This document shows, piece after piece, positions 1-5,011 of a DNA stretch of 5,160 nt. The notes under the pieces were generated by a model. That model ran no database searches, had not been told where the DNA came from, and worked only from the letters and a program-made list of their open reading frames with translations. The stretch covers positions 1-5,160 of the forward strand of contig JBGUTC010000045.1 of assembly GCA_045132895.1 (NCBI GenBank), read 5' to 3'. The stretch comes from UMGS755 sp045132895. Its GTDB lineage: Bacteria > Bacillota > Clostridia > UBA1381 > UBA9506. How positions within the stretch are numbered: position 1 is the stretch's first letter; each line of letters starts with the position of its first letter. A program made the translations under genes and the position numbers.

Positions 1-464
1 GAGATGATATGGCAGGCAGCCGGATTATCCACTGGAATAATGGTGTTTGGGATGCCTGTGATTTATTCGGCGACGGCGCCTTTACGTCAGAAGAAGATTA
101 TATAAAAGACATGTCCCGCTTAGCAGATTTATTGTTATCGCGGTATGAAAAGGTTATTTTTGCCACAACTCTGCCTATAAGAGAGGGCAGCGCAGCAATC
201 TTCAGCAACGAAAAAGTGATTCGTTATAACGAACTGATTGTGCCCGTTCTTGCAGAAAAAGGTGTTCTTATTAACGATTTATACAGTTTCGTTCTGCCAA
301 ACATTGAAACATATATTCGTGACAATGATAAGGTTCACCTCACGGACGAAGGCAGCAAAGCCTGTGCCCGGCGCGTGGCTGAGGTAATCCGCCAGACAGC
401 GCAAGAACTTAGCACAAGCGGGCTGGTCGATGGCGGTTCAAAGTCCGGGTTTACATGGTATTAA
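1..464 (+). CDS. SGNH/GDSL-type hydrolase, C-terminal part (5' end outside window)
   Basis: The reading frame is open from the left edge, so this is a partial gene. SGNH hydrolases are serine esterases or lipases acting on acyl or acetyl esters; the substrate here cannot be told. The visible fragment carries the later family blocks: an HWNNG segment at about 30-44 matches block III (GxN, the oxyanion-hole Asn), and DKVHLT at 327-344 matches block V, with the catalytic Asp and His in DxxH. A 'YNELIVPVL...INDLYS' stretch between them is typical of bacterial family members. Block I with the nucleophilic Ser (GDS) is absent, so the ATG at position 9 is an internal Met and not the true start: two Asp codons precede it in frame. 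The C-terminus ends in a polar tail. No T-run terminator follows the stop. A functional link to the downstream iron genes is not evident. Family assignment is fairly secure, substrate unknown. Confidence 0.75.
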   Translation, partial: DDMAGSRIIHWNNGVWDACDLFGDGAFTSEEDYIKDMSRLADLLLSRYEKVIFATTLPIREGSAAIFSNEKVIRYNELIVPVLAEKGVLINDLYSFVLPNIETYIRDNDKVHLTDEGSKACARRVAEVIRQTAQELSTSGLVDGGSKSGFTWY

Positions 465-480
465 AATTTTATAAAGATAA
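450..480 (+). promoter_or_regulatory. Weak candidate promoter region for the bfd-ferritin pair
   Basis: An AT-rich patch lies at the end of the hydrolase gene. TTTACA at 450-455 resembles a -35 box and TATAAA at 470-475 a -10 box, but the spacer is only 14 bp. Other registers (TAAAGA at 472-477 with a 16-bp spacer) match the consensus poorly. A promoter somewhere between the hydrolase and 534 is plausible because the two iron genes form a separate functional unit, but the sequence does not fix it. No clear Fur or PerR box was seen. Confidence 0.25.
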
Positions 481-510
481 CTTCCGGCAAGGTAAATCCG
501 CGCCGGGAAG
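481..510 (+). other. Hairpin in the leader of the bfd-like gene
   Basis: The arms 481-488 (CTTCCGGC) and 502-510 (GCCGGGAAG) can pair over 8 bp with one bulged G, leaving a 13-nt loop. It is GC-rich in an otherwise AT-rich spacer and lies 10 nt before the Shine-Dalgarno at 520-525. It is followed by an A-run rather than a T-run, so it does not look like an intrinsic terminator on the + strand. There is no T-run on the other side for the minus strand either. It may be an mRNA-stabilising or leader structure; its role is unknown. Confidence 0.35.
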
Positions 511-533
511 CAAAAAAACAGGAGGTCTTTTTC

Positions 534-737
534 ATGGAAAATTATATGGTTTGTAACTGCAAACAAGTAAGTTATGCCGACATTTCTGATGCCGTTCATA
601 ACAACGCGCGTTTTGACGACGTTTTAAAAACATTTGAAGATGTTCAGAAAATCACCCACTGCTCCACCGGTTGCGGCGGTTGCCACCAGAAAGTTCTGGA
701 TATCATTTCTGATATCTTAAACGGTGTTTCACAGTAA
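534..737 (+). CDS. Bfd-like [2Fe-2S] protein (bacterioferritin-associated ferredoxin type)
   Basis: This is a 67-residue protein with the Fer2_BFD signature: C7-x-C9 near the N-terminus and C47-x2-C50 in the motif TGCGGC, plus an extra C43. The C-x-C...C-x2-C set is the usual [2Fe-2S] ligand set of the family, and the length matches stand-alone Bfd proteins (about 64-73 residues). In Pseudomonas, Bfd docks on bacterioferritin BfrB and passes electrons to reduce stored Fe(III) so that iron is released. The start is set by a strong AGGAGG at 520-525, 8 nt before the ATG at 534; Met5 at 546 is a poorer alternative. The ferritin gene begins 20 nt downstream, so the two are very likely co-transcribed. 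The inferred role is to reduce that ferritin's iron core. It is a cytosolic protein with no signal peptide. Family assignment is strong; the partner is inferred from adjacency. Confidence 0.88.
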   Translation: MENYMVCNCKQVSYADISDAVHNNARFDDVLKTFEDVQKITHCSTGCGGCHQKVLDIISDILNGVSQ

Positions 738-757
738 AAAAAGGAGGAAAACAACGC

Positions 758-1270
758 ATGTTAAACGAAAAAGTTTCTGCATTATTGAATGACCAAATTA
801 ATAAGGAATTATATTCCGCCTATCTGTACCTGGATTTCTCCATTTACTACGAACAGCAGGGTCTTGATGGTTTTGCCAACTGGTATATGGTTCAGGCTCA
901 GGAAGAACGCGACCACGCTATGCTGTTTTTGCAGTATCTCCAGATGTGTGGTGAAAAGGTTACTTTGGAAGCTGTCGGAAAACCTGACATTAAAATGGAA
1001 TCTCTGATGGATCCCTTAAAGGCCGGTTTTGAGCATGAACAGTATGTCACCGGCCTGATCAACAACATCTATGCCGAAGCATATAGCGTGAAAGATTTCA
1101 GAACCATGCAGTTCCTTGACTGGTTCGTAAAAGAACAGCTGGAAGAAGAAAAGAATGCTGACGATATGATTAAGAAAATGGAACTCTTCGGTAATGATTC
1201 CAAGGGACTGTATTCTTTAGATACGGAATACGCTGCCAGAGTCTACACCGCTCCGTCCTTAGTTCTCTAA
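758..1270 (+). CDS. ftnA: Non-heme bacterial ferritin (FtnA type)
   Basis: This 170-residue four-helix ferritin is close in length to E. coli FtnA (165). The ferroxidase residues fall at the FtnA positions: E17, Y24, E50, H53, E94, Q127 and E130. E49, E126 and E129 fit the third (C) iron site. The residue equivalent to the bacterioferritin heme ligand Met52 is R51, so this is a non-heme ferritin and not a bacterioferritin. Family members form 24-subunit cytosolic shells that oxidise Fe(II) with O2 or peroxide and store it as a ferric core. A strong AAGGAGG at 741-747 lies 10 nt before the ATG, which fixes the start. It sits directly behind the Bfd-like gene, giving a store-and-release pair. 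No hairpin lies between its stop and the promoter at 1284, so transcripts may run to the hairpin at 1335-1379. Identification is secure; the symbol follows the E. coli homologue. Confidence 0.95.
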   Translation: MLNEKVSALLNDQINKELYSAYLYLDFSIYYEQQGLDGFANWYMVQAQEERDHAMLFLQYLQMCGEKVTLEAVGKPDIKMESLMDPLKAGFEHEQYVTGLINNIYAEAYSVKDFRTMQFLDWFVKEQLEEEKNADDMIKKMELFGNDSKGLYSLDTEYAARVYTAPSLVL

Positions 1271-1283
1271 AAGCAATTTTTCA

Positions 1284-1312
1284 TTGACAAATCTTTCTTT
1301 CTATGCTATACT
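1284..1312 (+). promoter_or_regulatory. Strong sigma-A type promoter of the glp-like operon
   Basis: The -35 box TTGACA (1284-1289) matches consensus exactly. The spacer is 17 bp and the -10 box TATACT (1307-1312) matches 5 of 6. A TG at 1304-1305 makes an extended -10. The predicted start of transcription is G1319 or A1320. The promoter begins only 13 nt after the ferritin stop codon and gives a leader of about 105 nt before the ATG at 1425. An inverted repeat, GCTAT (1305-1309) and ATAGC (1314-1318), overlaps the -10 box and could be an operator or chance. No clear cre site was seen. A promoter this strong fits control at a later step, namely termination in the leader. Confidence 0.88.
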
Positions 1313-1318
1313 GATAGC

Positions 1319-1342
1319 GATACAGAGTTTTGGAGACGTATC
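1319..1342 (+). promoter_or_regulatory. Candidate antiterminator hairpin at the 5' end of the leader RNA
   Basis: GATAC (1319-1323) and GTATC (1338-1342) can form a 5-bp stem with a 14-nt loop. The first arm begins at the predicted transcription start. The second arm is part of the 5' strand of the terminator stem (1335-1351), so the two folds exclude each other. The stem is weak alone and would probably need a bound protein, which is what GlpP, encoded downstream, could provide. The pairing is seen in the sequence; the function is inferred. Confidence 0.4.
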
Positions 1343-1379
1343 AAAATAAGGTTATGCCTTATTTTGGTGCGTCTTTTTT
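1335..1379 (+). terminator. Intrinsic terminator in the leader, likely GlpP-controlled
   Basis: A 17-bp stem pairs 1335-1351 with 1357-1373, with only two U-G wobbles (1339/1369 and 1341/1367) and a 5-nt loop TTATG. It is followed at once by six T residues (1374-1379), then G and three more T. This is a textbook rho-independent terminator, placed between a strong promoter and the first gene of the operon, so it should work as an attenuator. In Bacillus subtilis, GlpP with G3P prevents termination at similar inverted repeats before glpFK and glpD. A glpP gene lies at 4457-5011 of the same operon. Because the ferritin gene has no terminator of its own, this hairpin may also end ferritin transcripts. 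Confidence 0.9.
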
Positions 1380-1424
1380 GTTTGCCAAAAACTCTCGATT
1401 GAATATCACAGAAGGAGAAGGAAT

Positions 1425-2864
1425 ATGTATGATGTTGTAATCATCGGCGCCGGCGTTGTAGGTGCCATGGTAGCACGGAAACTTTCCGCCTACCAATTAA
1501 AAATCTGTGTGTTAGAAAAGGAAAACGATGTGGCAATGGGCGCCTCAAAAGCAAACTCTGCCATTATCCATGCAGGTTTTGATGCAAAAGAAGGAAGCCT
1601 GAAAGCCGCACTCAATGTGAAAGGTAATGAAATGATGCCCCAGATTGCAAAAGAACTGGGGGTTCCTTTCGAAAATAACGGTTCTTTGGTCATCGGTTTC
1701 TGCGAAGAAGACAAAAAAGAACTGGAAAAACTTTTAAAACGCGGGCAGAAAAACGGCGTTAAAGGCTTGCGTATCATTGAAAAAGATGAATTGAAACAGT
1801 TGGAACCAAACATCCATAATAACGCTATCTGCGCCCTTGACGCGCCCACCGGCGGCATCATTTGTCCTTATGAACTGACTCTTGCTGCCATCGGTAACGC
1901 CATGGATAACGGCGCCGATTTAAAATTAAACTGGGAAGTCACCGCGATTCAAAAAAAAGGATCCGGATTCCTTCTTTTCTCCGGCGAAGATAAAATTGAG
2001 GCGCGATTTGTCATTAACGCTGCCGGCGTCTACTCTGACGCCATTGCCCGGATGATTGGCGATAATTCCTTTACCGTTCATCCCCGACGTGGCGAATATC
2101 TGCTTCTCGACAAGGAATGCGGTCGTTTGGTTTCTCGTACTATTTTCCGCACCCCCTCTGAAAAAGGCAAAGGAATCCTGGTATCTCCGACTGTTGACCA
2201 TAACCTTATCCTCGGCCCCACAGCTGTCGATATTCAAGATAAAGAAAACAAAGAAACAACCCGGGCAGGATTTGACCACATCATCAAAGAAACCATGGAG
2301 AACGTCACCGGTGTACCTCTCAATCAGGTTATCACCTCCTTCTGCGGCCTTCGCGCCGTCGGAAGCACCGGTGACTTCATCATCACCTCTCCCCTGCCCG
2401 GATTTATCAATCTGGCAGGAATTGAATCTCCCGGCCTGACTGCATCTCCTGCCATTGCCTTGTATGCATGTGAATTACTGGCAGAGCAAGGTCTTTCTCT
2501 GGTCGAAAAACCGCACTTTTCGCCGACCCGAGAACCAATGCACCGGTTCAGAAACAGTTCTGTCAGCGAGAAAAACGAGTGGATTAAGAAAGATCCGGCT
2601 TACGGCAAGATTGTCTGCCGCTGCGAAACCGTTACCGAAGGTGAAATTCTACAGGCTATCAGAACCAACCCCCGTCCCCTGGATTTAGATGGCGTTAAAC
2701 GTCGAACCAGAGCCCAGATGGGTCGATGCCAGGGTGGTTTCTGTTCCCCCTACATCATCGAGCTGTTAGCCCGGGAATTAAACTGCCCCTATGACAAAGT
2801 TACAAAATCCGGTGGCAGTTCCTATATTAACTTGAAAAAGACAAAGGAGGTCGTTGCTCCATGA
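1425..2864 (+). CDS. glpA: GlpA-like FAD-dependent glycerol-3-phosphate dehydrogenase with C-terminal [2Fe-2S] domain
   Basis: This 479-residue protein has a DAO-type FAD fold: GAGVVG at residues 8-13 binds the dinucleotide and E31 closes the Rossmann beta2 strand. SKANSAIIHAG at about 42-52 and INAAGVYSD at about 197-205 are typical of GlpA/GlpD and L-2-hydroxyacid oxidases. R310 in CGLRAVGS is a likely substrate-side residue. The C-terminal domain carries C398-x-C400 and C435-x4-C440, a Bfd-like [2Fe-2S] pattern as in the GlpA subunit of anaerobic G3P dehydrogenase. The expected reaction is G3P to dihydroxyacetone phosphate, with electrons leaving through the Fe-S domain. The protein is shorter than E. 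coli GlpA (about 540). AAGGAG at 1412-1417 lies 7 nt before the ATG. The stop overlaps the next start (ATGA). GlpP in the operon supports G3P as substrate; an L-2-hydroxyglutarate oxidase-like activity is the main alternative. Confidence 0.82.
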   Translation: MYDVVIIGAGVVGAMVARKLSAYQLKICVLEKENDVAMGASKANSAIIHAGFDAKEGSLKAALNVKGNEMMPQIAKELGVPFENNGSLVIGFCEEDKKELEKLLKRGQKNGVKGLRIIEKDELKQLEPNIHNNAICALDAPTGGIICPYELTLAAIGNAMDNGADLKLNWEVTAIQKKGSGFLLFSGEDKIEARFVINAAGVYSDAIARMIGDNSFTVHPRRGEYLLLDKECGRLVSRTIFRTPSEKGKGILVSPTVDHNLILGPTAVDIQDKENKETTRAGFDHIIKETMENVTGVPLNQVITSFCGLRAVGSTGDFIITSPLPGFINLAGIESPGLTASPAIALYACELLAEQGLSLVEKPHFSPTREPMHRFRNSSVSEKNEWIKKDPAYGKIVCRCETVTEGEILQAIRTNPRPLDLDGVKRRTRAQMGRCQGGFCSPYIIELLARELNCPYDKVTKSGGSSYINLKKTKEVVAP

Positions 2865-4102
2865 CCGATTTAGTCATCATCGGTGGCGGACCTGCCGGCA
2901 TGAGCGCTGCCATCGCCGCCTATGAAGCCGGCATCCGCGATCTGTTAATTTTAGAGCGAGACGAAAAACTGGGTGGCATCCTGCAACAATGCATCCATAA
3001 CGGATTCGGCTTACATAAATTTGGCGAGGAATTAACCGGACCGGAATATGCATATCGTTATGAAAAGAAAGTGCAGGAATTAAACATTCCCGTAAAACTG
3101 AATACCATGGTACTGGATATCACCGAGGATAAAGTCATTACCGCCACAAATGCTGAGGACGGGATATTCACCATCAAGGCAAAAGCAATCATTCTGGCTA
3201 TGGGTTGCCGTGAACGCTCCAAAGGCGCCCTGTCTATCCCCGGCCATCGTCCCGCCGGTATTTTCAGTGCGGGAACTGCACAGAAATTTGTCAATATGAA
3301 AGGCTATATGCCCGGCAAAGAGGTCATTATCTTAGGGTCCGGTGACATTGGACTGATTATGGCACGACGCATGACCTTAGAGGGTGCAACGGTCAAAGCC
3401 GTTTGCGAACTGTTACCCTATTCCGGCGGTCTCGCCCGCAATATCGAGCAATGCCTGAACGATTTTGACATTCCCCTGAAACTAAGCCATACCGTCATCA
3501 ACATCCACGGCAAAGAGCGCCTGACAGGCGTGACCATTGCAAAGGTTGACAGGAACAGAAAGCCCATTCCGGGAACAGAGGAATATATCTCCTGCGATAC
3601 ATTGCTTCTTTCTGTCGGACTTATTCCGGAGAATGAACTGTCAAAGTCTGCCGGCATTGGCCTTGACCGCATTACCGGAGGCGCCACAGTCGACCAAAAC
3701 AGACAAACCTCTGTCAGCGGTATTTTTTCCTGTGGTAACGTACTTCATGTTCACGATCTGGTAGACTTTGTCTCCGACGAAGCAGAAATTGCCGGTAAAA
3801 GTGCCGCGCAGTATTTAGGGAAAGGTCTTACGCAGCATACAGAAATTAACCTCACGCCTGCCGGAAAAATCCGGTACACCGTTCCCCAACGCATCACCTC
3901 AGAAGAAGGAGATGTCCGCGTTTTCTTCCGCGTATCAGATGTTGTTAAAAACGCCGTGATCCGTATTGAAAAAGATGGCATCCTTCTTTTAGAAAAGAAA
4001 AAAGCCCGGGTAGCACCCGGAGAAATGGAAAGTCTTTTGCTTTCAGCAGAGTATTTAAAAGGCGCAAAAGACATCACCATCCGTCTGGAGGAAGAGCAAT
4101 GA
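2861..4102 (+). CDS. FAD/NAD-linked oxidoreductase subunit (GlpB/HcnB-like, pyridine nucleotide-disulfide fold)
   Basis: This is a 413-residue flavoprotein with two Rossmann motifs. GGGPAG at residues 8-13 with E32 binds FAD. GSGDIG at 159-164, followed by E183 at the end of the next strand, looks like an NAD-type site. AMGCRER at 113-119 and the following PGHRPAGIFSAGTAQ stretch are shared with HcnB, opine/sarcosine oxidase alpha chains and similar subunits. GIFSCGN at 287-293 is the second FAD contact. The last 75 or so residues form a beta-rich appendage with no cofactor motif. In size (E. coli GlpB is about 419) and place it takes the GlpB position, but its fold points to electron exchange with a pyridine nucleotide or another flavin. 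It starts at ATGA overlapping the upstream gene, with AAGGAGG at 2844-2850 and a 10-nt spacing, so the subunits are probably made in step. Family is secure; the exact electron acceptor is not known. Confidence 0.82.
   Translation: MTDLVIIGGGPAGMSAAIAAYEAGIRDLLILERDEKLGGILQQCIHNGFGLHKFGEELTGPEYAYRYEKKVQELNIPVKLNTMVLDITEDKVITATNAEDGIFTIKAKAIILAMGCRERSKGALSIPGHRPAGIFSAGTAQKFVNMKGYMPGKEVIILGSGDIGLIMARRMTLEGATVKAVCELLPYSGGLARNIEQCLNDFDIPLKLSHTVINIHGKERLTGVTIAKVDRNRKPIPGTEEYISCDTLLLSVGLIPENELSKSAGIGLDRITGGATVDQNRQTSVSGIFSCGNVLHVHDLVDFVSDEAEIAGKSAAQYLGKGLTQHTEINLTPAGKIRYTVPQRITSEEGDVRVFFRVSDVVKNAVIRIEKDGILLLEKKKARVAPGEMESLLLSAEYLKGAKDITIRLEEEQ
4006..4020 (-). terminator. Terminator-like hairpin on the antisense strand inside the second oxidoreductase gene
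   Basis: CCGGGT (4006-4011) and ACCCGG (4015-4020) form a perfect 6-bp GC-rich stem with a 3-nt loop. On the minus strand the stem is followed by GC and then six T residues, a C and four more T (complement of 3991-4003). This has the shape of an intrinsic terminator for antisense transcripts. It lies fully inside a coding region where the A-run is also explained by Lys codons, so it may be chance. Confidence 0.35.
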
Positions 4103-4443
4103 AACGAACCCTGACTTGTATTGTCTGCCCCTTAGGATGCACCTTGGAGGCTGAGATAAAAGACGGCTGCGTCACCGTCAGCGGAAACACCTGTAAACGG
4201 GGAGCAGTCTATGCCGAAAGCGAATGTGTCGCACCGAAACGCGTAATCACTTCCACCGTCAGAAGCAAAAGCGGGAAACTGGTTTCCGTCAAAACTGATG
4301 CCCCCATTCCAAAAGAGAAAATCACAGCGTGCATGAATTTAATCAATGCTGCATCCTGCGACTTGCCAATTGCTGTGGGAGATGTTATAATAGAAAATGT
4401 CTTCGGCAGCAACCTTGTTGCAACATCCAATGTTTCGGAATAA
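4099..4443 (+). CDS. DUF1667-type small iron-sulfur protein, third subunit of the redox complex
   Basis: This is a 114-residue protein. The N-terminus has C7-x2-C10-x3-C14 and C32 in TCKRG, the spacing used for a [4Fe-4S] cluster at the N-terminus of molybdopterin oxidoreductases; C24 is an additional Cys. The rest, with a VAPKRVITSTV segment, matches the DUF1667 family, which recurs beside GlpA-like and HcnB-like genes in Firmicutes and Thermotoga. It has no membrane segment. The start overlaps the stop of the oxidoreductase gene (ATGA), with GGAGG at 4087-4091 and a 7-nt spacing. The inferred role is an electron-transfer subunit that fills the place GlpC has in E. coli GlpABC. The 3' part of the gene also holds a strong promoter-like sequence (4363-4391) and a 10-bp palindrome (4416-4425). 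Family call is fairly sure; the function is inferred from neighbours. Confidence 0.8.
   Translation: MKRTLTCIVCPLGCTLEAEIKDGCVTVSGNTCKRGAVYAESECVAPKRVITSTVRSKSGKLVSVKTDAPIPKEKITACMNLINAASCDLPIAVGDVIIENVFGSNLVATSNVSE
4363..4391 (+). promoter_or_regulatory. Internal promoter for glpP inside the DUF1667 gene
   Basis: TTGCCA (4363-4368) matches the -35 consensus at 5 of 6. The spacer is 17 bp and the -10 box TATAAT (4386-4391) is a perfect match, with TG at 4383-4384 as an extended -10. Predicted transcription starts near A4397 to G4399, about 60 nt before the glpP start codon. There is no terminator between it and glpP. It would make GlpP independently of the attenuated main promoter. Confidence 0.65.
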
Positions 4444-4456
4444 GGAGATGAGCGTT

Positions 4457-5011
4457 TTGAAAAACGGAAGTGTCATTGCGGCTATCCGGAATGAAGCAGA
4501 TTTAGATGCCGTTCTGTCTACAGGCATCCAGATAATCTTCGACCTCTGCGCAGACCTTTTGACCCTGTCAACAAAAGTCAAGAAAGTTCATGCTGCAGGC
4601 AAAAAAATCTTTATTCATTTTGACCTGGCAACCGGTATTGCCAAAGATAAAAGCGGCATGCGTTTCGCCAAAATCGCCGGTGTAGACGGTATTATCAGCA
4701 CACGGTCAAACATTATTAAGCTTGCCCGTGAAGAAGAACTTTTTACGATTCAGCGGTTCTTCATTGTTGATTCTCAATCTGTTGCAACCACAGTTGAGGG
4801 ACTACGCTCGTCCAAGGCTGATATGATTGAAATCATGCCCGGTATTATTCCGAAAATCATCCGGTATCTGAAAGAAAAAATCTCTGTTCCCATCATTGCC
4901 GGAGGTTTAATTGAAACAGAGGAAGAAATAAAAGCCCTGCTTGACAACGGTGCAACGGCCATTTCAACAGGGAACGTAACACTTTGGAATTACAGTGAGG
5001 TAACAAAATGA
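4457..5011 (+). CDS. glpP: Glycerol-3-phosphate-responsive antiterminator GlpP
   Basis: This 184-residue protein (from the TTG start) has the GlpP family pattern on a TIM-barrel-like fold. Visible motifs are AAIRN near the N-terminus, HFDL at 54-57, GIIST at 78-82, VDSQS at 104-108, EIMPGI at 125-130 and PIIAGGLI at 145-152, the last two being phosphate-binding-like loops. GlpP binds G3P and then acts on leader RNA to prevent termination of glp genes. The TTG at 4457 is chosen because the AAGGAG at 4442-4447 lies 9 nt before it. The in-frame ATG at 4448 directly abuts that site with no spacing, and an ATG at 4397 has no suitable ribosome site and would overlap the upstream gene by 47 nt. The Shine-Dalgarno contains the upstream stop codon, which suggests coupling. 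Its likely target is the terminator at 1335-1379. Identification is secure, the start somewhat less so. Confidence 0.9.
   Translation: MKNGSVIAAIRNEADLDAVLSTGIQIIFDLCADLLTLSTKVKKVHAAGKKIFIHFDLATGIAKDKSGMRFAKIAGVDGIISTRSNIIKLAREEELFTIQRFFIVDSQSVATTVEGLRSSKADMIEIMPGIIPKIIRYLKEKISVPIIAGGLIETEEEIKALLDNGATAISTGNVTLWNYSEVTK

Noticed and set aside
9..464. ATG at 9 as the true start of a 151-residue protein
   Set aside because: The frame is open upstream to the window edge and the fragment lacks the catalytic-Ser block required of SGNH hydrolases, so the gene begins before the window.
440..533. A Fur or PerR operator before the iron genes
   Set aside because: The AT-rich stretch does not match the inverted hexamer pattern of either regulator well enough to call.
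1319..1424. A metabolite riboswitch or T-box in the leader
   Set aside because: The leader is only about 105 nt, is dominated by one terminator hairpin, and shows no T-box motif or multi-helix aptamer architecture; a GlpP target explains it better.
1490..1861. Minus-strand open frame of 123 codons
   Set aside because: It lies wholly inside the GlpA-like gene, shows no recognisable domain and has low-complexity Ser/Phe-rich composition typical of an antisense shadow. Other minus-strand frames (1926-2279, 3058-3294, 3418-3687, 3751-4080, 4209-4430, 4339-4581, 4774-4962) were dropped for the same reason.
1957..1980. Small inverted repeat AAGGA...TCCTT with a following T-rich stretch, as an internal terminator
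   Set aside because: The stem is only 5 bp with low GC and the T-run is interrupted; it is best read as ordinary coding sequence.
2056..2439. Plus-strand 127-codon frame overlapping the GlpA-like gene
   Set aside because: It is an out-of-frame shadow without a domain or convincing start; the overlapping gene has clear FAD and Fe-S motifs. The frames at 789-1007, 2455-2688 and 3537-3764 are likewise shadows.
4397..4456. Upstream ATG at 4397 as the start of glpP
   Set aside because: It has no well-placed ribosome site, would overlap the DUF1667 gene by 47 nt, coincides with the predicted internal transcription start, and the extra residues do not resemble GlpP N-termini.
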